Shown piece after piece: positions 18,612 through 30,386 of a stretch of 64,000 nt of DNA. Position numbers and translations under genes: made by a program. Within the stretch, counting starts at the first letter, position 1; the number at the start of each line of letters is the position of its first letter. The notes under the pieces are model-generated. The model was not told where the DNA came from and ran no database searches. It worked only from the letters and a program-made list of their open reading frames with translations. The stretch covers positions 1,488,001 through 1,552,000 of the forward strand of contig NZ_CP032099.1 in the NCBI RefSeq assembly GCF_003544835.1, read 5' to 3'. Source of the stretch: Aliarcobacter skirrowii CCUG 10374. GTDB taxonomy: Bacteria > Campylobacterota > Campylobacteria > Campylobacterales > Arcobacteraceae.

Positions 18612-18986
18612 ATGTCAGAGATGATAAATTGTCCAGATTGTGGAAATGAAATCTTATCACAAATGGGTACAATTTGCCCAAACTGTAAATATACAGTTGG
18701 TTATTTTAATGGTGAAAAGAGAAGAAAAAATTATGGAAGATTTTTTGCTTTAACTATTTTTGCTCCATTTTTCTCAATTTTTACTGTTATTTTTACTCAA
18801 ATAAATATTTATAGTTTTATAGCAGCAACTATTTTAGCAATTTATTTAGCATATAAATCTTGTCCGATAAATTTTAAAGATGTTTTTGTAACACTATTTG
18901 AAAAGTTTTTTTTCTGGTCTGTTTGGATTTTTATGAATAGTTTTTTATTAATTTTAATATTAAATATTATAAGCAAGAGATTATAA
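18612..18986 (+). CDS. Small zinc-ribbon membrane protein, unknown function
   Basis: This 124-residue protein has an N-terminal zinc ribbon with two CxxC pairs (INCPDCGNE and ICPNCKY, about residues 6-25). Three hydrophobic segments follow (about 43-60, 66-82 and 97-120) and the protein ends in a basic ISKRL tail. The fold suggests a membrane protein with a metal-bound cytoplasmic head. I know no function for it. It is convergent with def, and the two genes share a terminator. Confidence 0.75.
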   Translation: MSEMINCPDCGNEILSQMGTICPNCKYTVGYFNGEKRRKNYGRFFALTIFAPFFSIFTVIFTQINIYSFIAATILAIYLAYKSCPINFKDVFVTLFEKFFFWSVWIFMNSFLLILILNIISKRL

Positions 18987-19005
18987 AAATAGTTAACTAT
19001 TTTTT
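18985..19005. terminator. Bidirectional palindromic terminator between 18612 gene and def
   Basis: The perfect palindrome AAAAATAGTTAACTATTTTT has 10-bp arms, ends in T runs on both strands and contains the def stop codon. Confidence 0.75.
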
Positions 19006-19512
19006 AGTCTTTTTTCTATTTTTATACTCTTTTTCAAATTTTTGTCTTTTTATAAAAGATAAATTTTCTATAAAAACATGCCCAGATAAGTGCTCCATCT
19101 CATGTTGCCAAGCAACAGCTAAAAAATCTTCGCACTCCATAACTTGTTTTTCTCCAAATCTATTAAAATACTCAACAATAATATGCTTTGCTCTGGTAAT
19201 ATCTTCATAAAATCCAGGAACACTTAAGCATCCCTCTTGGTAAACTTGAACTCCATCTTTATGAGTAATTACTGGATTTATAGCCTCTATTAAATCATTT
19301 TTATCTTGTACATCATCTTGATTTGGAAGGTTTATTATAAGAACATTTAAAGGAACAGCAACTTGAATAGCAGCAAGTCCAACTCCAGAAGCATTCATCA
19401 TCGTTTCATACATATCATCTAAAAGAGTGTGAAGTTCGCTATCAAACTTCACTACATCCTTTGATTTTGTTCGAAGTAATTTATTTGGATATGTAATTAT
19501 CTCTCTAATCAT
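18997..19512 (-). CDS. def: Peptide deformylase
   Basis: The enzyme removes the N-formyl group from nascent proteins. All three catalytic motifs are visible in the 171-residue protein: GVGLAAIQ (motif 1), EGCLSVPG with the metal-ligand cysteine (motif 2), and QHEMEH (motif 3, HExxH form). The C terminus is Lys-rich. It lies 9 bp after clpP on the same strand, following tig and clpP, so chaperone, protease and N-terminal processing genes form one co-translational protein maturation operon. Confidence 0.96.
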   Translation of the reverse strand: MIREIITYPNKLLRTKSKDVVKFDSELHTLLDDMYETMMNASGVGLAAIQVAVPLNVLIINLPNQDDVQDKNDLIEAINPVITHKDGVQVYQEGCLSVPGFYEDITRAKHIIVEYFNRFGEKQVMECEDFLAVAWQHEMEHLSGHVFIENLSFIKRQKFEKEYKNRKKTKK

Positions 19513-19521
19513 CTATATCTC

Positions 19522-20106
19522 TTAATTGTGTCTTTCAATAACTTTATCAACAAGTCCATAATCACAAGCTTCTTGAGCACTCATAAAATTATCTCTATCT
19601 GTATCTTTTTCAATAGTTTTAACATCTTGACCAGTTTGAGAAGCCAATATAGAGTTCAAAGTATCTTTTAATCTTTGAATTTCTCGTGCTTGAATTTGAA
19701 TATCAGTTGCCTGACCACGTGCGCCACCAAGTGGTTGATGAATCATAATTCTTGAATTTGGTAGAGAGTATCTTTTACCTTTTGTTCCTGAACTAAGTAA
19801 AAAAGCTCCCATAGATGCAGCTTGACCAATACAAATAGTACAAACATCTGGTTTTATGTAGTTCATAGTATCAAATATTGACATTCCACTTGTCACAACT
19901 CCACCTGGAGAGTTTATATATAAATATATATCTTTTTCTGGATCTTCAGCTTCTAAGAAAAGAAGTTGTGCAACAACTGTTGAAGATACTGCATCATTTA
20001 TCTCTCCACTAAGCATGATGATTCTATCTTTTAAAAGTCGTGAATAAATATCATAACTTCGTTCACCTCGACCAGTTTTCTCAACTACATATGGTATATA
20101 ACTCAT
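19522..20106 (-). CDS. clpP: ATP-dependent Clp protease proteolytic subunit ClpP
   Basis: ClpP is the tetradecameric serine protease core partnered by ClpA or ClpX. The 194-residue protein has the catalytic serine in GQAASMGAF (Ser98) and histidine in MIHQPLGG (His123), with the Asp in the C-terminal region (TDRDNFMSA). Two adjacent ATG codons occur. The second (20106) is preferred because the AGGA site is 6 bases upstream of it, against 3 for the first. It lies between tig and def. It should assemble with ClpA encoded near 34 kb. Confidence 0.96.
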   Translation of the reverse strand: MSYIPYVVEKTGRGERSYDIYSRLLKDRIIMLSGEINDAVSSTVVAQLLFLEAEDPEKDIYLYINSPGGVVTSGMSIFDTMNYIKPDVCTICIGQAASMGAFLLSSGTKGKRYSLPNSRIMIHQPLGGARGQATDIQIQAREIQRLKDTLNSILASQTGQDVKTIEKDTDRDNFMSAQEACDYGLVDKVIERHN

Positions 20107-20121
20107 CATTTATCCTAAAAA

Positions 20122-21420
20122 TTATTTTGCTTTCTCATCAAAAAGTTTAGCAAGAACTTTCTCTTCTATCATTGACATTTTAATAGCAGGTAAATACCCA
20201 GCTTGTTGATATTGCTTAATTAACTCTTGTGGATTTTGTCCCATTTGTAAAGCTTCAAAATATAAAATTTGTGTAACTTCTTGATCATTTACTTCAACTT
20301 TTTCAGCTTTTGCTAAAGCATCAACAATAAATGTTGCTTTTACAGAATTAACAGCATCTTCTTTTAACTCTTCTCTTATTTTTTCAATTTTAGAAGCATC
20401 TTCTTTTAACTCATTGATTTGCTCTTCTGTAAAACTTCTTATTTTATTATTAAGTGCAAAATTAATCTCTTGCTCAACAACAGTTTTAGGTAGTGCAAAA
20501 TTAATATTTTTTACTAAATTTTCAATAAACTTTGGTTTTAAATCTTCTCTATAGTAAGTAGCTTTTTCACCAGCAACCATCTGCTCTTTTATTCTATCTC
20601 TTAAAGTATCAACTGTTGCATCTTTTTCATTTGGAAGCATTTGTTTAGCAAACTCATCAGTAATTTCACCAGCTTTTCTCTCTTGAATTTCGTGAAGTTT
20701 TACTTTAAATACAGCCTCTTTTCCAGCTAAATCTTTTGCTTGATACTCTTTTGGGAAAGTTACAACTACATCTTTCTCTTCTTCATATTTCATACCAATA
20801 ACTTGATCTTCAAATCCTGGAATAAATGAACCTGTTCCTACTTGTAGTGGATACTTTTCAGCTTTTCCACCTTCAAATGCAACACCATCTACAAATCCTT
20901 CAAAATCAATAACTGCAAAATCACCATCTTTTACTGCTCTTTTTCTTGCAATTTTTGTCAAAGGTGCTGATTGACTTGCAATCTCTTCTATTCTTTCATC
21001 AATTTTTTTAGCATCAATCTCAATAGCTTTAACATCTGGTAATAGTTTTTTGTAATCACCTAAATCAATATTTGGTTTTGTAGCAACTGATATTTCAACT
21101 TCAATATCTCCATTATCTTTTTTATCAAATTTTGAAATAGTAGGCTCTCCGATTAGATCTTCATTTTTAACATTAAGCTCTTTTAATCCACTATTTAAAA
21201 CATCTCGAATAGCTTCACCTTCAGCATCTTCTAAAAGTTTATCAGCATATCTTTGTTTTACAACTGCAACAGGAACTTTTCCTTTTCTAAATCCTTGAAT
21301 ATTCATAGTTTTAGCTGCTTGTGTAGCAACCTTATCAAGTTTTTTTTCAATGTTCTCTTTTTTTAATGTAGCAACTATCTCAATATTTGCTTCATCAACT
21401 CTATTTGTTTTAAATTCCAT
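20122..21420 (-). CDS. tig: Trigger factor
   Basis: This ribosome-associated chaperone with peptidyl-prolyl isomerase activity is 432 residues, the normal length. The N-terminal ribosome-binding domain contains the signature NIQGFRKGKVP (about 39-49). An FKBP-type PPIase domain (about 160-245, with GDFAVIDFEGFVDGVAFEGG and IPGFEDQVIGM) and an extended helical C-terminal arm follow. It is the first gene of the tig-clpP-def operon and is separated from the upstream ppk2 pair by a terminator hairpin and 92 bp. Confidence 0.96.
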   Translation of the reverse strand: MEFKTNRVDEANIEIVATLKKENIEKKLDKVATQAAKTMNIQGFRKGKVPVAVVKQRYADKLLEDAEGEAIRDVLNSGLKELNVKNEDLIGEPTISKFDKKDNGDIEVEISVATKPNIDLGDYKKLLPDVKAIEIDAKKIDERIEEIASQSAPLTKIARKRAVKDGDFAVIDFEGFVDGVAFEGGKAEKYPLQVGTGSFIPGFEDQVIGMKYEEEKDVVVTFPKEYQAKDLAGKEAVFKVKLHEIQERKAGEITDEFAKQMLPNEKDATVDTLRDRIKEQMVAGEKATYYREDLKPKFIENLVKNINFALPKTVVEQEINFALNNKIRSFTEEQINELKEDASKIEKIREELKEDAVNSVKATFIVDALAKAEKVEVNDQEVTQILYFEALQMGQNPQELIKQYQQAGYLPAIKMSMIEEKVLAKLFDEKAK

Positions 21421-21498
21421 TAAATTTACTCCGAATTTTTAAATTTAGCAAATATTTTATCTAAAAGTTTATAAGGTTTTTATTAAGGTAAAAATAGC

Positions 21499-21531
21499 AA
21501 AGACAAAAGAGATTAATAATCTTTTGTCTTT
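21499..21531 (-). terminator. Terminator at the end of the ppk2 operon
   Basis: A 12-bp stem (AAAGACAAAAGA / TCTTTTGTCTTT) with a 9-base loop includes the ppk2 stop codon. On the minus strand a TATTTTTACC stretch follows. It separates ppk2 from tig. Confidence 0.75.
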
Positions 21532-22652
21532 CTCATTTGAAGTAACTCTTTTTGAACAGATATATTTACCTCTTCATTTGGTTCAAAATTTAAAGCATAA
21601 TTTCTTCCATCATAATCAACAGAGTTTAATATAATTTTTAAAGCTTCAATTCTTGATAGATGTTTATTATCGCTTCTTACAATATGCCATGGTGCACTTC
21701 TTGAAGTAGTTCGTCTTAGCATTTCATATTTTTTCTCACTAAACTCATCCCATAAATCTTGAGCTTGCATATCAACTTCAGAGAATTTCCACTGTCTTAA
21801 TGGATCATTAATTCTTCTATCAAATCTTCTTTTTTGTTCCTCTTTTGAAACAGAAAAATAAAGTTTGATTAAAATCATTCCTTGTCTTACTAAATCTTGC
21901 TCAAAATTCACAATATCTTCCATAAAAATCTCATGCTCTTCGGGTGTACAAAATCCAAAAACTGGCTCAACCATTGCACGATTGTACCAACTTCTATCAA
22001 ATAATACTATCTCTCCGCCAGTTGGAAAATGTTCAATATATTTTTGCATAAACCACTGATTTCTTTGAGTCTCTGTTGGTTTACCAAGAGCTACAACCCT
22101 ATAGTGCTTATTATTCATATATCTAGTTATTCTTCTAATAGCCCCACCTTTTCCAGAAGCATCTCTTCCTTCAAAGATAATAATCATTCTTTTATTCTCT
22201 TTTTCAAGCCAATCTTGAAGTTTAATTAACTCAATTTGATATGGTTTTAACTCTTGTAAATCATAGATTTTTTGAATACCCTCTTCTAAAATTTCAGGTT
22301 GTATTGATTTGTAATTTTTTAAAATAGATTTAAAAAATTCATTCTCTTCTTTTAATTTTTTAATCTCTTCACTAAAACTGTTTTTATTTACAGAAGAGTT
22401 ATCTTTCGTTGCTTTTTGAGTTATTTTTATATTTTGCTTAACATCTTTTAATATCGAATCTTTAAAGTTTTCCATAAGTCTGTTTGCACCATCAAGAGTA
22501 AGTTTATCTCTTTTTTCATAACCCAATACTTTGACATATCTTTTTTTATCATACTGAAATCTAGCAATATATTTCTTTCCAAACCTTGGATGAGAATCTT
22601 TTGATATATATAATCCACTATAACTTGTTATGTCAAAATCACTTAAATTCAT
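21513..22652 (-). CDS. ppk2: PPK2-family polyphosphate kinase with extra N-terminal domain
   Basis: PPK2 enzymes transfer phosphate between polyphosphate and nucleoside di- or monophosphates. The kinase core (about 135-355) has Walker A GRDASGKGG (162-170), the lid/Walker B block VLFDRSWYNRAMVEP and the KLYFSVSKEEQ and WHIVRSDNK segments. The protein is about 130 residues longer at the N terminus than a minimal PPK2. Residues about 10-65 (SGLYISKDSHPRFGKKYIAR, then a basic hairpin and DKLTLDGANRLM) look like an arm-type DNA-binding module of tyrosine recombinases, followed by a coiled coil (95-125). It overlaps the upstream ppk2 by 4 bp. Confidence 0.92.
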   Translation of the reverse strand: MNLSDFDITSYSGLYISKDSHPRFGKKYIARFQYDKKRYVKVLGYEKRDKLTLDGANRLMENFKDSILKDVKQNIKITQKATKDNSSVNKNSFSEEIKKLKEENEFFKSILKNYKSIQPEILEEGIQKIYDLQELKPYQIELIKLQDWLEKENKRMIIIFEGRDASGKGGAIRRITRYMNNKHYRVVALGKPTETQRNQWFMQKYIEHFPTGGEIVLFDRSWYNRAMVEPVFGFCTPEEHEIFMEDIVNFEQDLVRQGMILIKLYFSVSKEEQKRRFDRRINDPLRQWKFSEVDMQAQDLWDEFSEKKYEMLRRTTSRSAPWHIVRSDNKHLSRIEALKIILNSVDYDGRNYALNFEPNEEVNISVQKELLQMRKTKDY

Positions 22653-23593
22653 CTATTTCCTTTTGAAACTTCTTGATTAAACTCCATATTTTCTATCTCT
22701 ACTGCACCATTTAAAATAATTTTTCTATCAATTTTTAAAATATTATCATCTTTAGTTTTTTTATCATAAGATAGTGCATTTAAAATATGTCTAATACAAT
22801 TTAATCTAGCTTTTTTCTTATTATCACTCTTTACAATTGTCCAAGGAGCAACAGGAGTATGAGAAGCTCTTAACATAGAGTATTTTGCAACTGTATACTT
22901 ATCCCAAACTTTTTGAGCCTCTTTATCCATTGGAGATAATTTATACTGTTTTAAGGGGTCACTATCTCTTTTTTTTAATCTTTTTTCTTGTTCTGATTTT
23001 GAAACAGAAAAATAAAACTTAAATAATATAACCCCTGATTCAACAAGCATTTTTTCAAACTCTGGAACATCTTTTAAAAATTGCAAATGTTCATCTTTTG
23101 TGCAAAATCCCATAACAGGTTCAACTCCTGCTCTATTGTACCAACTTCTATCAAATAAAACTATCTCTCCAGCACTTGGAAGATGCTGTACATATCTTTG
23201 AAAATACCATTGTGTTTTTTCAACATCACTTGGTTTCTCTAAAGCAACAACTCTTGCTCCTCTTGGATTTAAGTGCTCTGTTATTCTTTTTATTGTTCCA
23301 CCTTTTCCAGCAGCATCTCTACCTTCAAAGATTGCCAATACTTTTAAACCTTTTTCTTTAACATAATTTTGAAGTTTCAATAGCTCAATTTGCAAAAGTG
23401 TAAGTTGTTTTTGATACTCTAATGTATCTTTTTTTATCCAAACTTGAACTTTTGTTTCACCATCTTGAACTTTCTCTTTTAACTTTTTTCTAGGTCTAGT
23501 TTTATCCACTCCATGAGGAATATCATCTTTTGTATCAATTACTGAATTATCATCCTCAAATGCGTGTCTAACTAAGCTTCTATCGTGTCCCAT
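22649..23593 (-). CDS. ppk2: PPK2-family polyphosphate kinase
   Basis: This second PPK2 (314 residues) has Walker A GRDAAGKGG (91-99), the VLFDRSWYNRAGVEP block, FKFYFSVSKSEQ and WTIVKSDNKKKARL. It has the usual short charged N-terminal extension and lacks the integrase-like module of its neighbour. Its stop codon overlaps the start of the next ppk2 (ATGA). The two cores are clearly homologous but diverged, which suggests different nucleotide preference (class I ADP/GDP against others). That cannot be settled by eye. The nspC gene lies 24 bp upstream. Confidence 0.94.
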   Translation of the reverse strand: MGHDRSLVRHAFEDDNSVIDTKDDIPHGVDKTRPRKKLKEKVQDGETKVQVWIKKDTLEYQKQLTLLQIELLKLQNYVKEKGLKVLAIFEGRDAAGKGGTIKRITEHLNPRGARVVALEKPSDVEKTQWYFQRYVQHLPSAGEIVLFDRSWYNRAGVEPVMGFCTKDEHLQFLKDVPEFEKMLVESGVILFKFYFSVSKSEQEKRLKKRDSDPLKQYKLSPMDKEAQKVWDKYTVAKYSMLRASHTPVAPWTIVKSDNKKKARLNCIRHILNALSYDKKTKDDNILKIDRKIILNGAVEIENMEFNQEVSKGNR

Positions 23594-23617
23594 ATACGTT
23601 CTCCCTATGTAATTTTA

Positions 23618-24766
23618 TCAAGATAATCTTGATTTGTAATCATTATATCCAAAGTTTTTTATAATTTTATAATTATTATCTTTAGTTTTTATAACAATTG
23701 ATGGTAATTTTATACCATTAAAAGTGGTTGTTTTTACCATTGTATAATGAATCATATCTTCTAAAATTATCTTATCACCCACTTTTAAAGGTTCATCAAA
23801 AGAGTAATCTCCAATAATATCTCCAGCCAAACAAGTATTTCCACCTAATCTATATGTATATTTTTTCTCAAATGCTACTGCACTATTTCTAATCATTGCA
23901 CGATATGGCATAGCTAAAGTATCAGGCATATGAGCTTCTGCGCTTGTATCAAGAATTGCTAAATCCATTCCATTATTAACAATATCAAGCACAGTTGCCA
24001 CTAAATAACCAGTTTGCCAACCAACTGCTTCACCTGGTTCCATATAAACTTCAAGATGAGGATATCTTGATTTAAAATCTTTTAAAAGATTAATCAATCC
24101 CTCAACATCATAATCAGCTCTTGTAATATGATGACCTCCTCCAAAATTTACCCATTTTAATTGAGAAAAATATTGAGAGAAATTTTTTTCAAAATTTATT
24201 AAAGCACCCTTTAAAGCATCTACATTTTGTTCACAAAGTGCGTGAAAATGGAACCCTTCTAGATATTGTAGTTGTGATTCATCAAAATTTGCTTTTGTAA
24301 TACCAAGTCTTGAATTTGGAGCACAAGGATTATATAAATCTACTTCAACACTTGAATACTCAGGATTTAATCTCACTCCTAAAGATACTTTTTTAAAAGC
24401 TTTATCTTTATATCTTTTTAACTGATTAAATGAGTTAAATATTAAATGATTTGAGATAGATATAATTTCATCTATCTCTTCATCTTTAAAAGCTGGACTA
24501 TATGTATGAACTTCTTTTCCAAACTCCTCTTTCGCTAAAAGTGCTTCATGAAGACCAGAAGCACAACAACCTTTAAGATATTTTTTACATAAATCAAAAG
24601 TTGAATGCATAGCAAAACCTTTTAAAGCTAAAAGAATTTTAACTCCTGTTTCATCTTGAACTCTTTTTAAAAGTTTTAAATTTTTTTCTAAAAGTTCCTC
24701 TTCACAAACATATGCAGGGCTTGGAAGCTTTTCAAAGCTATCAACTACTTCATAATTTTTATTCAT
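23618..24766 (-). CDS. nspC: Carboxynorspermidine decarboxylase NspC
   Basis: This PLP enzyme of the alanine racemase fold decarboxylates carboxyspermidine or carboxynorspermidine. The 382-residue protein has the PLP lysine in LLALKGFAMHS (Lys49), the HFHALCEQ segment, the glycine-rich phosphate-binding loop NFGGGHHIT and the CLAGDI motif carrying the reactive cysteine. It begins 2 bp after the stop of the dehydrogenase gene. Together they form the S-adenosylmethionine-independent spermidine route known in Vibrio and Campylobacter. Confidence 0.95.
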   Translation of the reverse strand: MNKNYEVVDSFEKLPSPAYVCEEELLEKNLKLLKRVQDETGVKILLALKGFAMHSTFDLCKKYLKGCCASGLHEALLAKEEFGKEVHTYSPAFKDEEIDEIISISNHLIFNSFNQLKRYKDKAFKKVSLGVRLNPEYSSVEVDLYNPCAPNSRLGITKANFDESQLQYLEGFHFHALCEQNVDALKGALINFEKNFSQYFSQLKWVNFGGGHHITRADYDVEGLINLLKDFKSRYPHLEVYMEPGEAVGWQTGYLVATVLDIVNNGMDLAILDTSAEAHMPDTLAMPYRAMIRNSAVAFEKKYTYRLGGNTCLAGDIIGDYSFDEPLKVGDKIILEDMIHYTMVKTTTFNGIKLPSIVIKTKDNNYKIIKNFGYNDYKSRLS

Positions 24767-24768
24767 AA

Positions 24769-25971
24769 CTATTTCACATCAAGTTCAAGTATTTTCCAAG
24801 GAAGACCTTGAGTCATTAGCTCATCCATAAATGGTTTTGCATCAAACTCTTCTATATTAAATACACCTTTGTTTTTCCAAATACCTTTATATAAAAGTTT
24901 TGAACCAATCATTGCAGGAACTCCTGTTGTATAAGAAACCGCTTGTGCTCCAGTTTCTCTATAACACTCTTGGTGATCACAAACATTGTAGATGTAAACT
25001 TTTCTTGGTTTTCCATCTTTAATTCCTTCAATAATACATCCAATATTTGTTTTTCCAACAGTTCTAGGACCCAAACTTGCAGGATCAGGTAATAAAGTTT
25101 TTAAAAACTCTATTGGAATGATTTTTTGTCCTTGGTGTTCTACTGGCTCAATTCCTAGCATTCCAACATTTTGTAAACAATTCATATGTTGAATATAAGA
25201 GTCTCCAAAAGTCATAAAAAATCTAATTCTTTTTAAACCTTTAATATTTTTAGATAATGACTCTAACTCTTCGTGATAAAGTAAGTATGAAGCCTTTACT
25301 CCAATTTCTGGATAGTCATGATCAACTCTAATTTCAAGTGGTTTTGTCTCAATCCACTCTCCATTTTCCCAATATCTTCCATTTGCACTTACTTCTCTAA
25401 GATTTATTTCTGGATTAAAGTTTGTAGCAAAAGCATAACCATGATCACCTGCATTACAATCCATAATATCTATATAGTGAATCTCATCAAAAAGATTTTG
25501 TTCTGCATATGCACAAAATACTCCTGTAACACCTGGGTCAAATCCTGAGCCTAAAAGTGCCATAATTCCAGCTTCTTTAAATTGAGCATCTCTTTCCCAT
25601 TGAAGTTTATATTCAAACTTTGCTTCATCTGGATGTTCATAATTTGCTGTATCAACATAATCAACTTTACATTTTGTACAAGCATCCATAATTGTTAAAT
25701 CTTGATATGGTAAAGCAACATTTAGAACTAATTTTGGATTTACTTTTTCAATTAGTTTAACAAGTTCATCAACACTATCTGCATCTACTTGTGCAGTATC
25801 TATCTTTACACCTTGATTTTTCAAAATATAATCTGCTATTGCATCACATTTGCTAAGAGTTCTAGAAGCTAATGTTATTTTTTCAAAAGTATCAATATTC
25901 ATAGCACATTTTACAGTTGCAACTTGACTAACACCACCTGCTCCAATTATCAAAATCCCTTTTTTGCTCAT
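24769..25971 (-). CDS. Carboxy(nor)spermidine synthase (saccharopine dehydrogenase family)
   Basis: The enzyme condenses putrescine or diaminopropane with aspartate semialdehyde using NADPH to give the carboxylated polyamine. The 400-residue protein has an N-terminal Rossmann motif GAGGVSQVA (10-18), the segment LLGSGFDPGVTGVFCAYA and the C-terminal CDHQECYRETGAQAVSYTTGVPA block characteristic of the family. The ATG at 25971 follows GGAG. Its pairing with nspC separates it from lysine-pathway saccharopine dehydrogenases. Confidence 0.92.
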   Translation of the reverse strand: MSKKGILIIGAGGVSQVATVKCAMNIDTFEKITLASRTLSKCDAIADYILKNQGVKIDTAQVDADSVDELVKLIEKVNPKLVLNVALPYQDLTIMDACTKCKVDYVDTANYEHPDEAKFEYKLQWERDAQFKEAGIMALLGSGFDPGVTGVFCAYAEQNLFDEIHYIDIMDCNAGDHGYAFATNFNPEINLREVSANGRYWENGEWIETKPLEIRVDHDYPEIGVKASYLLYHEELESLSKNIKGLKRIRFFMTFGDSYIQHMNCLQNVGMLGIEPVEHQGQKIIPIEFLKTLLPDPASLGPRTVGKTNIGCIIEGIKDGKPRKVYIYNVCDHQECYRETGAQAVSYTTGVPAMIGSKLLYKGIWKNKGVFNIEEFDAKPFMDELMTQGLPWKILELDVK

Positions 25972-26070
25972 TATAAATTCTCCAAAAATTTTAATATAAA
26001 CATCATTATATCTTTTTATAGTTTTAACTTTACTTTTTTAATATTTTTGGTTACAATCTCGTTTCAATAT

Positions 26071-26468
26071 GGGGATGACTTGGTATCGATTAGAGTAGCA
26101 AGTATTAGTTGCATGTCGGCCTGAACATGCCGTTACGCGGTTCATTTTTTTTAGACGCAAATAATACAAATTACGCTCCAGCTTACGCTAAAGCTGCGTA
26201 AGTTTAACAACTTATTGACTCGCCTTTAGGCTTGAGTCTTTGGAGACTGGCACTACAGATTCTATCTATGTAGGTAAATGCTGGTTCACAATAGATAGAT
26301 TATCTTTAAGGAGTTGATTGAAACTTAAAGAGAAATTTTAAATCTTAGCTTTATAATTGCTTTTGGAAGTTGAGCTGTTATAAAGTGAAATTTTTCAACT
26401 TTGCTAAACATGTAGACGCTAATATGAGCTATTTTAAGACTGCGGTTCGATCCCGCACATCTCCACCA
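26071..26468 (+). ncRNA. ssrA: tmRNA (ssrA)
   Basis: Transfer-messenger RNA rescues stalled ribosomes. The acceptor stem pairs GGGGATG (26071-26077) with CATCTCC, followed by an encoded ACCA 3' end (26465-26468). The T-arm TGCGGTTCGATCCCGCA is clear. The tag frame starts with the resume codon GCA at 26157 and reads ANNTNYAPAYAKAA before the TAA at 26199-26201, very close to the Campylobacter tag. Total length is about 398 nt. A TACAAT -10-like box lies at 26052-26057. Confidence 0.96.
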
Positions 26469-26602
26469 ATACATTCTAAAACTTATATTTATAGAACTAA
26501 CTGTACTCTTTCTACTAAAAATATGTAAAATTTATTATAAAAACCAAAAAAAGATAGAGGAATAAAGAGAATAGATCGAAAAAGAGAAGATGATAAAGAG
26601 AG

Positions 26603-26623
26603 GGAGAGTTTTAAAAACTCTCC
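26603..26623. terminator. Inverted repeat between tmRNA and the comEA-like gene
   Basis: The near-perfect palindrome GGAGAGTTTT/AAAACTCTCC has 10-bp arms and a 1-base centre. It could end either convergent transcript. T tracts are weak. The remaining 26469-26672 spacer holds nothing else recognisable. Confidence 0.5.
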
Positions 26624-26672
26624 TTTCCTCTAAAAAATAAAAAGATAACACTGTAAGATGATAAGAGATATA

Positions 26673-27002
26673 TCACTTAGAAGAGTTATTTGTATTTTTA
26701 TCTTTTATAGAGTTAGTGTTGTTGGATTTAGAATAAGAAGGCTTATTCGATTTATCTTTTTTTTTGTTAGATTCAATTTGAGCTTTAATGTTGTTAATTA
26801 AAGTTTCACCAAATCCTTTAACATTTTTTAGATCATCAGGATTAGAGATAGTGTTGTTTTTTCTATACTCAATAATAGCATCAGCTTTTTTATCACCAAC
26901 ACCTTTAAGATTCATTAACTCCATTTTAGAAGCAGTTTGAAGATCAATTGCACCTAAAAAAATAGTAAAGAATAAAGCTAAAATAGCAACAAGTTTTTTC
27001 AT
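26673..27002 (-). CDS. ComEA-like helix-hairpin-helix DNA-binding protein
   Basis: This 109-residue exported protein has a signal peptide at about 1-18 (MKKLVAILALFFTIFLGA). It is followed by a tandem helix-hairpin-helix region (about 20-72) with DLQTASKMELMNLKGVGDKK and the second hairpin LKNVKGFGETLI. That pattern matches ComEA, the periplasmic DNA receptor that ratchets incoming DNA during transformation. The C-terminal 35 residues are a low-complexity Lys/Asn/Ser tail. The ATG at 27002 has a strong AAGGGGG ribosome site. The tail is unlike short ComEA proteins. Confidence 0.88.
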   Translation of the reverse strand: MKKLVAILALFFTIFLGAIDLQTASKMELMNLKGVGDKKADAIIEYRKNNTISNPDDLKNVKGFGETLINNIKAQIESNKKKDKSNKPSYSKSNNTNSIKDKNTNNSSK

Positions 27003-27083
27003 ATTAACCCCCTTTTAATAAAATGTAAAAGAGTATAACATAAAAAATAGTTAAAATAAATATAAAAATCAATAAAGATAGAT

Positions 27084-27134
27084 AAAAAAAGCCTTCACCT
27101 AAACACTTGGAGGTAAGTGAATAGATAAAGGCTT
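27084..27134 (-). terminator. rRNA operon terminator
   Basis: On the minus strand AAGCCTT ... AAGGCTT enclose an inner hairpin (CACTT/AAGTG) and are followed directly by a run of T. It lies 15 bp after the 5S gene. Confidence 0.75.
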
Positions 27135-27149
27135 GAATAAATACTCAAG

Positions 27150-27266
27150 AGCTGGCAGCGACCTACGTTTCCACCGGGGGACCCAGCAGTATTATCGGCG
27201 ATGAAGTGCTTGACTACCAGGTTCGGAATGGGACTGGGTATTTCCACTTCTCTTTAGCCACCAACA
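27150..27266 (-). rRNA. rrf: 5S ribosomal RNA
   Basis: The conserved 5S core (CCCATTCCGAACCTGG on the minus strand) is present. The ends pair as helix I (GTTGGTGGC with GCTGCCAGC), which sets the boundaries to within a couple of bases. It is the last gene of the rRNA operon. The 27267-27474 spacer to the 23S gene is AT-rich and contains one arm of the 23S processing stem. Confidence 0.93.
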
Positions 27267-27436
27267 AGTTGAGTGAAAAAAGTAAATAATAAATACTCTT
27301 TGCACTCAACTCAATTAGAGTTAAGAAAAAATAATGCTAAAGTCTTGGCTCTTAAAAAAATTTGCATTTTTTCAAGTAAACGCCTTTTTTTCTTTCTAAA
27401 AAAATAAACACAATTGTCTATTAAACATAAAAAGAT

Positions 27437-27465
27437 ATGCTTAATAAGATAGTAAACCAAAGAAA
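27437..27465 (-). other. 3' arm of the pre-23S processing stem
   Basis: This sequence is the inverted copy (about 28 bp, one indel and two mismatches) of 30476-30506 on the other side of the 23S gene. In the transcript the two would pair and bring the 23S ends together, as expected of an RNase III substrate. Confidence 0.8.
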
Positions 27466-27474
27466 ATTGTTAAA

Positions 27475-30386
<2,912 letters not shown>

